A DNA stretch of 64,000 bases from Climacium dendroides (taxonomy: Eukaryota; Streptophyta; Bryopsida; Hypnales; Climaciaceae), in contig OX467092.1 of NCBI GenBank assembly GCA_950106755.1, positions 26,364,582 through 26,428,581 of the forward strand, given 5' to 3'. Of the stretch, positions 36,206-48,100 are shown one piece after another (position 1 is the stretch's first letter; the number at the start of each line of letters is the position of its first letter). The notes below the pieces were generated by a model. The model was not told the DNA's origin, made no database searches, and saw only the letters and a program-made list of their open reading frames with translations. The translations under genes and the position numbers were made by a program.

Positions 36206-39195
36206 TAGTATGATAAACACAAAAAACATTCACATTTTTTGTAGTTTAGAAAAAAATTGACAATTGTTTGTTGCAATGACTCATGAACTATATGTTCTAC
36301 CTTTGGTGGCATTTTAATAACTAACTTTTCTAATTTAAAAATGTTTTTTTAAGAATGATTTTTATAATGAATTATTATTACTTTAACATACAAATATTTA
36401 AATAATAAACATAGATAAAATTTTGTAATTACAACTCACAACAAAAAAAAATTCAAAATTACTAATATTCAATATGCAATTATTTTTAGAAGGATTTAAA
36501 AAAAAATCTTGGTTTCAAATGCCCAATAGTGAATCATCGAACTATATCAATATTAGTCTAAATATTATCCAAAATTGTTTCTCATATATCATATACATTT
36601 ATAGGTATATAAATCTGGTGATGGACAAAGGGTGAAAGTACACATGTAAGGTGGAACGAGATCATTATTTAGGGCAAATTCCAAATTTTTTCAAGTCGAG
36701 AATTCCAAAATTATGGAATTATTGAAATCATTGAAATTTTAAACTTCTCTAGAGAATTTAAATGAATTCATCTATCAAATTTTCATGTTCAATCTTCTCA
36801 AATGAATAAGATTTGCATATTGCTTGAATGGAAAAAATTTCAACTAAGAAAATTTTGATATTCTTTGTTAATTTATTGGTTCAATCAACATGAGTCATGT
36901 TAATATGATTTGGAAACTCCTAAATATAGGGAAGCAATCCACATTGAAATGATATTAATATAACCATTGGAAAAATATTTGGTTGCCACCATGGTATGTA
37001 TTGTCTTCTCATTGAGGTTGGAAGTCATTGAAATGCAATGCATATCAATTTCTTATTTTTAGAGTATAAATTATGGAGGTCTCGATATTTTGGCAAGGCT
37101 CTATTGTCCAACATATGCAATTTTGTACCTACTGGTATTGTTGCTTCTACGGATTCTCAATAGACAACCAAAGTTTGGTGCATTTATCCTGGGATGCTCG
37201 ACATTTTACCTTGTTGGTTCAATCCATGGCTTCATTTAAACAAGTATTTTGCTTTCTCTCTAAACAATCTTAAAAGAAAATACTATCTTTAGTCTTATTA
37301 TAATATTTTATGGATTCTATTGTAATGATTTTTTTACATGTGCATTCTTGTTGAAGACATCCAGGTCATATTGAGGTTCACAAACCTTCATTTTGTAAAG
37401 GCTAGTAGAAGATTGAATGAGATAAAAAAATATGGATTGGTTGGTCAAGGTTAGTAACCATTTAAGCTTCTTAGAATTGTGAATATTTTACATCAATGCT
37501 TCCATAACATGCATTTATTTGTTTGTTTTACTCTCTTTTCATATTCACTCAACAAACACCTCTTGAGTTACTAAAATATTCTTTGTTTGAGATTGATAAA
37601 CATATTAAATTAATAGCTTTTAGATTTTGATTTATCCAACAATACATAATTGTTTTTTGGATTTTAATGTTATTTATTATTCAAGGATTCATAAAAAAAG
37701 ATAGTCTAATTACATTGTTGCTATATTAATACTTAGTCTGGTTCAAGTCATCTTTTATCATTGATATTATCAATGTGATCACCTTATTATTTGGAGGGGA
37801 TTTCACTTATACCTTAACATCTATTGCTAATTCAAGTGTGTGTGTAAATATATATGACATATCTTTGAACTTCTACAATTTTTCCAAAGACTTTCCACAC
37901 AAAACTTTATGCAAGGAAATTTTACAAATTGATGACAATGAGAGCATCTTAAAAGAGGGAAAAAAGAGCATCTTACAAATTTGTGCTCTTTTTTTTAATG
38001 GAAATTTGTTGCTTTGGAATCAACATCAATTCAAAACAAAGAAATTAGGCTTGAAAACTCGCTTGAAAAAATATTTAGCTATAAAATTGCTTGTACAATT
38101 TTTTTTATATTTAATGGAATATTGCCTCTTTCAATGTTCTTTATTGACCAACTAACAATTGAAAGAGAAAGTTGAAGGAATTTTGGCGTGGCATCTTAAA
38201 ACCCAATGGTGATGGAAGCTATTTTTCTTGGTCATGTATCAATACTTTGTTATGCTTGGATAGGGCACTATGCAAAAGTCTTAAAAATCACATAAGTGTA
38301 AAGATAGGAGTTATTAATTCTAAATCAAATAAATAATGGACCACTTATAAAGACTAATAGTCTCAAATAGCCCCTACATTATATTTAAAGAATATTCAAA
38401 TTAATTTTATAGAATATTCTATCAATATCCAAATTTATGCAATATTATTAAAATATTTATATTATTTCATATTCTCTCTCTAAAATATCCTTTAAATGCA
38501 CAGTGATTCCAAAAAGCACAATAAGTGCACTCCCTAAGTTGTTATGTATTTAGTGTTTTTTTTCACTCTTCAAAAGAATTTTTTGTTTGTACATGGTACA
38601 TATGTTATATATAAAGCAAATTAGTATGAATTTTCATTATTGCATCAACTTTTGGAATTTTCTTTTTTATTACACTACTAAAATTGAATCCACCCTATTA
38701 AGATTATTTTGGGTGTCATTGTCAACTGAAAGAGAGGTTGCATGGCATGGTACAAATTTTGAAGCAAAAACATTATTGGGGTAACTTGGCTAGCAAACTT
38801 ATTCATGGCATTACATTTGAACTTATGTACAATTGTTGAGATAACTAGAACTTCATATCCTAAAATCCCAAGAAGAAACCTCTTGCATTGTGGCAGTCAT
38901 AATTTATACAATTCAAAAACAATGCAATGAGTGAAAATGGCTTGCATACAACAATACATTACTAAAATTGTATATAGTACCAGCTATGAAGGTATACCAT
39001 AATTTTTCTAATTTTCTAATTAATTTATTGTTGAAACATATTCACAAACGCTATTGTATTTGTATTTTTTGATTTTGTTAATCAATCTTCAATGGCTTTG
39101 CTATGTGCTAAAATAACCCCAAAAATATACAAAGAAAGAAACTCTATATTTTCTTGTACTTTAAGTGGATGAGTGTGAATGGTTATGCTAAATGA
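36206..39195. other. No exon confirmed; may contain upstream HAP2 exons
   Basis: AT-rich sequence upstream of the recognisable HAP2 exons. Frames at 37073-37273, 37775-38155 and 38587-38784 on + are possible exon material, but none shows the conserved HAP2 motifs convincingly. Introns could be long here. I see no other gene. Confidence 0.3.
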
Positions 39196-39220
39196 TTAAA
39201 TGACTTATACCAGTTTGTAG

Positions 39221-41372
39221 TTGGGCGCCAGAGAATGCCATTCCAACCCTTTTTTGCCTCTATAACTGGCACACTTGTTCCAACACCAACTTTGTCATCT
39301 CTTCCAAGTAGCAGTGATGTAAGGCCATTTAAGTTTGTTTTGTCTAGCAGTAAAAGAATTGCAGCATGGTTTGGAGTAACATGCCAGTGAGTATCTTTTT
39401 TGTACATCATATCCTAATTATACATTTTTCACAAAAACAATTATTTTAAACATTGGTCAACTCATTAATATTTTGAAATCAATATGATGAGACAAAACTC
39501 CATGCCTCAACATTTTTTGGAAAAATTCAAAATTGAAAGAACTTCAATAAGTTAATTGCTCATACTTCCCTTACAAATGTTAAAGATTCAATTTTGGAAT
39601 GTAGGGATTGTCCAGCCGATACAATATGGGGATGTTATGTGACAAAAAGTTGTTGGAAAGTTGTTATTGTAGCTCTTGGAGTTGTTTTCCTCTTCTTTAT
39701 AGGTAAGTGCATCAACCATTAGCTTATACTATTGATTTTGCTATTTGTGTGTGTTTTTTAGTACAATATTTTCAATGACCTTGTCTACATTCAAAATGTG
39801 TACAATCAAAAATCCATTTATGAAAGGAATTCATTTTGGTTTATTATTTTGAATGGTGGGCTAAATGAATATTGATATTTTTGGTTGTACAATTTAATAT
39901 TTGTATTTTTATTTGCAGTTCTAATGTCCCTTTTCTTTTTGGGTCAAATCAATGACCTCTTGAAGTATCAAAGGCAACTTGCAGAGTGGGAGAAGTCTTA
40001 TCCAACTTTAGCAAAATTAATGATTTCTCCTTTAAAACTCATTCACAAAGCTGTCACAAAGACGCATAATAATATAATGAAATCATTGACAAAGAAATTT
40101 GGTTCCAAGCCTTGGTTCAAATTTGTCATTCTATGGCCATGCACTTGTCTTGAAGGTACATGGACAATGTTTCAGAAGATCCTACAACCAACTTGCCTAT
40201 TTTGTTGCACGGTAACATCCAAGGTCAATAAGTGTATTCAAGACATTGGTCTACCTGACTTCATCATGAAGAAAATTGGCATCAGGGCTGATCCAATTGG
40301 TGATGCTAAAAGAAAAAAGAGGTTAGAGAAGAAAACTAAAGAAGATGCAAGACAAGCTAAGATAGATGCAAAAAAAATAAAAGAACAACCTATAATAAAT
40401 GCTAGAGAAGCCAAAAAAAAGACTAGAGAAGATATAAGGCAAGCCAAGATGGATGCAAAAAGGAAAAATATGGATGTTAAACAAGAAGCTAAGCAAGAAG
40501 AGTCAGAAGCTAAACAAGAAGAGTCAGAAGCTAAACAAGAAGAGTCAGAAGCTAAACAAGAAGCATTAGAAGCTAAAGAAGAAGCATTGGAAGTTGAAAA
40601 AAAAGCTAAACAAAAAGCTAGAGAAGTTGTAGTAGAAGCAAAAGAAGTTGTAAAAGAAACTAAGAAGGCAACCACTGAAAAAGTTGCAAACAGATTGAAT
40701 GTTCTTGAATCACCTTCATCACCCTTGTCACCTCCTCCTCCACCACCATCTCCAATGCCTTCATTGGCAATAATTCCTCCAGAAATACCTTCTACAATAT
40801 CCATGGCACCTCCTATTATACCCTTGGCTCCTCCTAACAATACAGTGACATCCCTTACAATACCCATAGATCCTCTTAGAGTCTTTATGACACCACCTAC
40901 AATACAAAATCAACAACCAATGTATAGAGATCCACCACCACAACTTTTTGCGGGTGCTTATAGAGATCCAACACAACAAACTACAACAAATCTTTATGGA
41001 ACTATAGCTCAACAATATCCTTTGGATCCATATGGAGTTTCAACATCACAATATGCTACAGATTCATATATACGGTATGAAGTACCTGTTGGACAAATTC
41101 AAGGACAATTATATGGAGCCTATGACAATCCTATATATGCTAATGAGCAGTATGGAATGTATAATAATGGTCCTTTGTATGGACAACAAGGAGGTTTTGG
41201 TCAAATTCATCAAGGGAATTTTGAACAATTTGAAGAGCTAGGAAGTCTAGGGCAAGCTCAACAACAAGGAAGTTTAGCACAAGCTCAACAAGGGGCAACA
41301 ATTGATTATGGTCATGATCTCAACACTGTTGATGCGCAACAGTACTATGGAAGGGGGTACTACAACCAATAG
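39221..41372 (+). CDS. HAP2: HAP2/GCS1-like gamete fusogen, 3' part (three exons; 5' exons not found)
   Basis: Exons are about 39221-39386, 39605-39702 and 39919-41372, joined in agreeing phase by GT-AG introns. Exon 2 encodes 'CPADTIWGCYVTKSCW', matching the C-x7-C-x-VTK-x-CW motif just before the membrane span of Chlamydomonas HAP2. It is followed directly by a hydrophobic span ('VIVVALGVVFLFFI' continuing into 'VLMSLFFLG'). Exon 1 resembles the last ectodomain segment more weakly ('FKFVLSSSKRIAAWFGVTC'). The tail of about 470 residues has a basic/Cys-rich part ('CLFCC'), a K/E/A helix with four AKQEESE heptads, a proline-rich run and a Tyr/Gln/Gly-rich end. HAP2 drives gamete membrane fusion as a class II-like fusogen on the plus/male gamete. 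The fusion loop and most of the ectodomain are not seen, so the gene is incomplete as read. Confidence 0.62.
40488..40575 (+). repeat. 21-bp tandem repeat encoding AKQEESE heptads
   Basis: Four in-frame copies of a 21-base unit (GCTAAACAAGAAGAGTCAGAA with one variant) encode a repeated acidic/basic heptad within the cytoplasmic tail of the HAP2-like protein. Near-identity at DNA level indicates recent expansion. Confidence 0.9.
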
Positions 41373-44300
41373 ATATTGGTACATTATCAAGTGAATTGCA
41401 CTTTCATATAAATAGATAGCTATGAATAGCTATATACAATATACGTGTTGAAAGATAGCTATGACAATTATCTTGGACACTAAAAATTCAAAGTCTCATT
41501 TGAAGGGCAAATTTCTAGTTGAAAGTTATAGTTTAAAAAACTATTCAAATGAAGTATGGTGTAATTGGTGTTGTCCTTTCCCACTGCTTGATAGAATTCT
41601 AAAACACAATGACAAAAATGTTGCATAGATCCTTTATTTGTCTCAAAGATTTATTTTTAGAATAAATCTATTTTTTATTCCAAAATATTTTTGTATATCA
41701 TTTAATATTCAATTATATTTGAAGATCTTTATCTTTAAATCAAGATTCTAATATGATTTTAAGCTAAAAATGTTGAACTTGATAACATTGTCCAAAACAA
41801 CTAGTTGGTTAGCAAAATCTACATACTTGACGATTTTTTTTTTTTTTTTTAAGTTGTAAAATTTTATCCTAAAAATGAATATTTATTATTGTAATTTTTA
41901 AATGAAATTGGTGAATAAAAAAGACTTATTTGGTTGATCAATGGTATTCAGTTTAGAAAGTATCAAATACATAATATATGTTCAATAATGAATCTTAGAA
42001 AATCATATTATAAATCACAAAAAATAAAAAATAAACATGGCCCTTTTTTCAATTGGAAATAAACTAGGACTCTATTTTAGCACCTTTATGTTTGGAACCC
42101 ATGGAATTTGATTGAATAAATGATTTATCATTAGCTTGTAATTGTAGGGTATGAAAAACTAAAAAAGCTTTTGTAAAAAATAAAAAATTCATTAATAAAA
42201 ATTCAATCATTAGGTAGGAAAATTTACTATGACCAAAAGAATAACAAACCTTAAGAAGCTTAACAAAAGGTATTTAAAAAAATATCAATAATGTTAAAAA
42301 CAATGATCTAAGTGATATAGAATTTTTAATGAGTGGATACATTATTTCAAGTGTAGAAGAAATGGAGGGTGGACTATATTTACTTTAGAACTTTGCAATG
42401 TTTGTAGGGTGAATATAAGCTTGAAAATAGAACCACAACTTTAATGGTAGTTATTTTTTTTATCTTGTAGTTCTAAACATCATTTGTTCAGTGAATTTTA
42501 GGGCTTGGCAACCATTCAATGACTAAGTATTTGTATTGGAAACATTATTGTGCTATATTGGTGTTGTGCTACATCTTTGTGTTTCTCTTTTTGCAAGAAA
42601 TTGAGAAGTTTGTACTTAACACTACAATTTAGTGTGGCCAAATTCGTTTTGGAGCAACATTGCTTTGGAGACTAGTTTCAATTGATGCAAATTTTTTGTA
42701 GGATACAAATACATATTGTGCATATTTTAAAGGTAGTTAAATATTTTATCATGTAGAAAATTGTATCTTTGTTTTAGAAATCCTAAATATATTGCATGTA
42801 ATGAGGACTTTGCAATTTAGTTTTCAACACTAAAGCTAGGATGTCATTTATATTTGTTATAAATGAGTGAACATTGCAAGTATTTGAATCATATTAAAAG
42901 TTTTGTAAATCCAATTTCATGAAGCACTTAATATAATGTTTATCATTTTTAATTGTTCAATTTTTTTTATTAGTGAACCATGTATCATTAATAAATTTGT
43001 AGTAGAAAAATAGATTGTACAACATAAAGTGTTTGGAACCTTCTATAGCTTTTATCATGCAATGTACTTTGTTTTAAACCTGTATAATAGATTTTTTTTA
43101 AAATTTCACTTGCACCATAAACTTGATGTTGCACAATTTTTTTATAAGTAATATAGTGTAGTCAAAAACAAAACTCAAAATTTATAAGAAAAAAATTGGA
43201 GCCAATTGTTTATCTCGTAAAAGACCATCATATTTAGAGGCCCAAAATTGCTTCAAAATACTCATCTCCAAAGCAAGGTCAAAATCTTCATCAAAAATTA
43301 TTTTTTAATAAATCCAACCATAGGACCTTTTAGTCAACTTGCTCAAGTACATATTTCTATCCTTTCCAAAAGGTGAAGTTTTGTCTTTCAACATTTTAAG
43401 AAAAAAACTCAAATGTCTTATAACTTGTATATTTTGTCAATACCTTGGAAAATGGTTTTAATGAAATAAAAAATAATATGTTAATAACTTTTAGAAGAAA
43501 TTAATTTTTTAATCACAATAGTGAAATTGTTCTATTTTACAATTGATATATTATATTTATATTTTTTATTTGAAAATTTTCAAAATTGAGAGGAAAAGAT
43601 GACTTTGTATATTTTTTCTATCTTCATTGTCCACAATATAAAATTCTTCATAACTTTTATCCCATTATTTGGAATTGAATGATTCAAATTATTTTGAGTA
43701 GTTATCAATCTATATAATCTCCAAAAAACAATTATATATTTTTTATAATATATTTTTAGTTGACAAATTTGACATTGAAATTTTAAAAGAAAAAACTTTC
43801 TAACTTTTGCAATATTTATTTGAATGACCTAAATTAAAGCTCCCTACGTAGATTATGATGAGTAGCATCCACCATAAAAAATCTATACAAAAATTCCAAA
43901 TTTCATCCACCCTAAATCCTAAAGCCTATTCAAGTTCTCAAAAAGCTCAAAATGGGCTCCTTGGTCCTTTAGGGGTTAAAGGTCAAACTTAAAACATTAC
44001 GAAATACCACAATGTATAAAATTAATTACCAATTCAAAAAATAATATTCCCCCATAAAATACTTCTTAAAAGCATAAATAAATTCCATAGATAGTGAACT
44101 CTCTAAGATCACTAGTCATTAGTCAAAATCAATTATAGATGCAATTATTTAGTGTAGATGGAATTACTTATGTTATGCAAACAAAGGGACTAAGCCCAAA
44201 TAATTGTGGAGTGATCCAACCATTTCTTCTACTTCACATGACATTGCCTTTGTCATAGTCTTGTTGTTCTTCAAAACATTGAGTCCTACATCTAAGTTCT

Positions 44301-45153
44301 AATTTCTTCTCCATTTTTTTCCTACTTTTGTGTTTGCAACTTTTCTATGTGAGGTGTATTTGTATTGTTTATTTTATTGTTGTTGTTAGAACATGGACAA
44401 CCATCACAATCCATTTTTCTACATTCTTCATTAACTGTAGACTAAATGACCTTTCTAATTGCCCTTAGCCCCTAGGTAGATATGTATGCATTGTTTTTTA
44501 TTCATTCCTACACAAGATGGTACCATAGTAATACCAAAATTATTTGTCTATGTATTTAGATTCTTAGCCTTTACTTTGCAAAAGATATTGTCTTGGAATT
44601 TAGCTAATATTCAACAATGTTGAAATGCATTGTAGACATTATCATATATTATAATTCTTCTTTGTTGCTACTACCTCTTATTAGGGTTTAACCTCAAGAA
44701 ATCATTGACATTTCATATTTCAATGATGTTATGTAATGAATGTCAATAGTTGACATTGACAATTTACCTTTGTATCTTTGGATGATTTTAATATTAGGCT
44801 ATTAACATATAACTTATTTTTAAATCTCTTGAGTATTATATCAAGATGCATTGTGAAATAAGAAAAAAAAATACCATAATTGGGAAATTAATTTTGAATT
44901 TTCTTTTTAATTGCTTCAAAAAAATTTCAAATTTCCTAAATACTATCTTTTATATAGCTAGAGAACAAAGACAAATAGAAATAAATGCAACTTTTATGAT
45001 AGAAAAATGAATAGTTAGATTTGTTTTATAATTTGGAAAAAAACTATTGATCCAACCATATTCATTTTGGGTTGAACTCACACTCACAAAGAAAAAGAAG
45101 GAAGAAAAATCTTATGATATTCAATTTAACCATTCAAAATTTATGATGATAAA
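41373..45153. other. Intergenic region between the HAP2-like and CEP104-like genes
   Basis: AT-rich, with a poly-T run at about 41831 and no coherent frame. At about 43957-43977 the sequence TTGGTCCTTTAGGGGTTAA is the inverse of a segment at about 2593-2611 at the start of the large dispersed repeat, so a repeat fragment may lie here on the minus strand. The CEP104 promoter must lie near the right end, but no motif is convincing. Confidence 0.35.
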
Positions 45154-48100
45154 ATGCACTCTATGGCTCATTACCCTGCAAATGGAGATGCGACGATGGT
45201 TGAATTACAATCATCAACAGTGGAAGACATGGGTACATCAAAGATGAGATATAATGACATCTCTACATCCAAACAATTACCTTTTCAAGTGGTTTATTTC
45301 TCTAGTCAAGTAATCACGGTTTTTTTTAACAATGAATTATTTTTCTTTGCACTTTTGAAACACTACTTTTAATACACAAATAGAGAAAGACACATAAATC
45401 ACTATGCCTATATTGAATGGTTGTTATAAGAATTCGCAAGAGACAATTTTTTTTAGAAAAGATGTTATATTTGATTGGTTTCACTAAAATGAACTTTAGT
45501 TGATTTTGTAGGATGAAGACCATCCTGCCACTAACCTAAACAATGGTGTATTAAGCCGAGGATGGCAAAGTTCTAGGCATAAGACTTCAACAACATCTCA
45601 AATTTTTTTTTCTTCCATATTCTTAATTCATTTATGAGATTGACAATCATCTAATGAACTACTCATAAGATTGGTAACAAAATTAAATCTCTTGTTGAGA
45701 GAGGTTATTGTATGCATTGTAAGTCTAAATGATCTATTTTCTATTATAACAATGTGCAGATTTTGCTGTTACCCTCAAGAGATTGTATTGGAATTGCAAT
45801 GGCCATCTCGTATTATCAATATGCAATTACTTTCCCATGAATTCAAGGTAGACCTTGTATTCATTAGAATTGTGCACTCATGATTATTAAGTTTTTTGCA
45901 CATTATTTCTAATCTTTTGTACCATACAATATTGTTTTTTAAGTTTTTCATCACATGTTATAATAAATCTTGACAGATTCCTACAAAGGTTGAGGTGTTT
46001 GTAAATTTAATTGCACCGTACACACATGAGTCTATTTGCCAAATGAAGCGATTGGGGTAAACTTCACAATCCTAATCACCTATTATTTTTGCCAAAAATA
46101 TTTACATTCAATGTCTATTCATATCCACAACAAATAGGGTTCCAAGTCTTGTAACAATGAGTTGTTCTTTAAATTAGAAGTGCAACTTGACTATTGCTTT
46201 TTAAATAATAAAATTTTAAATACAATAAATAGATGTTAAAAAAAATTGAGTCCTTAATAAAAAGCATACAACTTGACCCAATACATTGTATATTTGTTTC
46301 TAAATATATAGACTTTTGTACTTTGCTTATAATAAAGAATAAAATGCACATCATGTAATAGATAGTTTTTCCTGTTTGAAAATAATAAGCAGGTATTTGG
46401 CATTGGATTGTAATGAGAGAAGTAGACATCAAGCAAGGGAATTGAAAAGTGTATGCATTGATTCCCCATCTACAATTGTGCGTTTGGTATTTCACAAGAC
46501 CCATTTGAATGACTATAACACGTACAATCAGGTATGCAAAATCGCTATAGTTAAAAATTTAGTTTTTTGTAAGTTCACTTTAAATTAACAATTTGTTGGA
46601 ATAAGAATGCAATCATTGGAAGTTGAAAGGAAAACTTGCAAAAAAAAACTCATCTTGAAATAGATTATTAAAATGAACTTGTAAAGTTGTTCCATATACT
46701 CAACTTCTACAAAATACTTATTGGCAGGTGGGTTTAATGGCGCTAATACTAACAGGTGAACCCCTCAATGAACACCAATGGGCACTTCTAATGCAACCTG
46801 GATTTGAAGACCTTCTACACACACCTAGGTAAAAAACACTCAATAACACCTTTTATTTCAATTTGCTCCATTCACATTTTGATGCATTTTTTCCTTCATG
46901 GAATCCAACCCTTATATTTCTCTAGAATGTGGTTCAATACTAACTACACTCATTAATATATTGAATAATGTAGAATCCATAGTTTATTGATGGTTAATTT
47001 ATGATAGGAAGAGCTACTTTATGGATCCAGGAGATGTAGTCATATTTCCAAGCCATTAGAGGCAATGATGCAAGGGTCAAGCCAAAACAACCTAAAAAGA
47101 AAGTGTGATGTTGATTTATCTTTTATAAGTCGCATCATGCAAGTACGTTAACATTTTGATCTATACTCATATTGACTATGTTTATCCTCTTCAAAAACTA
47201 CAACATTCAAAGCTAATATAAGATTTTTATTTTGATAACACAGATTCATCTATGCTTGAAATTTACATATGAGTTGGGGACAACTGATCTTTTCGCAGTT
47301 GCAAGAAGAGAAGAACAATGCTGTGTTTAGTGAAGATTATGATGAGGCTAAGCGGTTGAAGGTAATCCATTTTTTTCCTAGCTTTGAATTACATACCTCA
47401 TAACAACACAATCAATTCTTTTTCTAAGTGTTAAGAATTCTTGAGTTTACAATTAAAAGCATTTTCTAAAGCATAGGATTGTCTTTGACATAGATTTTGA
47501 AAACACTAAATAAAATCTTCAGGGTCTAATTGATAGTCTTAGAGCTCTTGGTGAGAAGATAAACCATTTAGAGAACAAAAAACAGCTAGCTGTTGAGAAT
47601 GAGGACTATGACACTGCTAAATCTTGTAAGGTGTATAATCTTTCTCTTCTATCTTTTGATTGTTTTGTAAGTGAAATGCAATACTATTTTTATACCTAAA
47701 CATTTGGATCTTTAATATTTTTTCTTAAAGATACAGGATGTTGAATTTTCAAATTTTTATTTCAAATCATCATGTAGAATTCAACTTCATTGTACATAGT
47801 TGAAAATTGTATTACACTGTCTAGTTCCAAATTGTATTCTAAACTTATTTTTTGAAGTACTCAAATTTATTAGCAACACTTTTTGTACACGTAAAACATA
47901 CTTCTTATGCAATCTTATTTCCTAATTCTCATCTTGTTTAAAATTTATTATGTAAAACAAACAGAAGGAAATAGAGGGGCTTCGTCTACAAGAGCAATTA
48001 CTAGAATACAATGGGCAAGCCGAGAAGGTTGAAGAAGTCTTTGATTGGTAAGTCTAGTATATTAAAGCATGAGATATGGAATTCTATTTTTATATCCTCA

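Noticed and set aside
39183..39410. Minus-strand frame of 75 codons opposite the first HAP2 exon
   Set aside because: It reads smoothly, but no splice sites or neighbours support it. The + strand has a phase-compatible donor (GTGAGT) leading into the HAP2 motif exon.
39885..39918. In-frame Met upstream of the long frame at 39919-41372, suggesting a separate 495-residue intronless protein
   Set aside because: ATTTGCAG at 39911-39918 is a good acceptor. Joining to the exon ending at 39702 keeps phase and makes one continuous membrane span after the HAP2-type Cys motif.
40238..40867. 209-codon minus-strand frame rich in Ser, Ala, Leu and Cys
   Set aside because: Antisense shadow of the K/E/A-rich heptad and proline-rich tail. 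Repetitive codons on + create the open frame.
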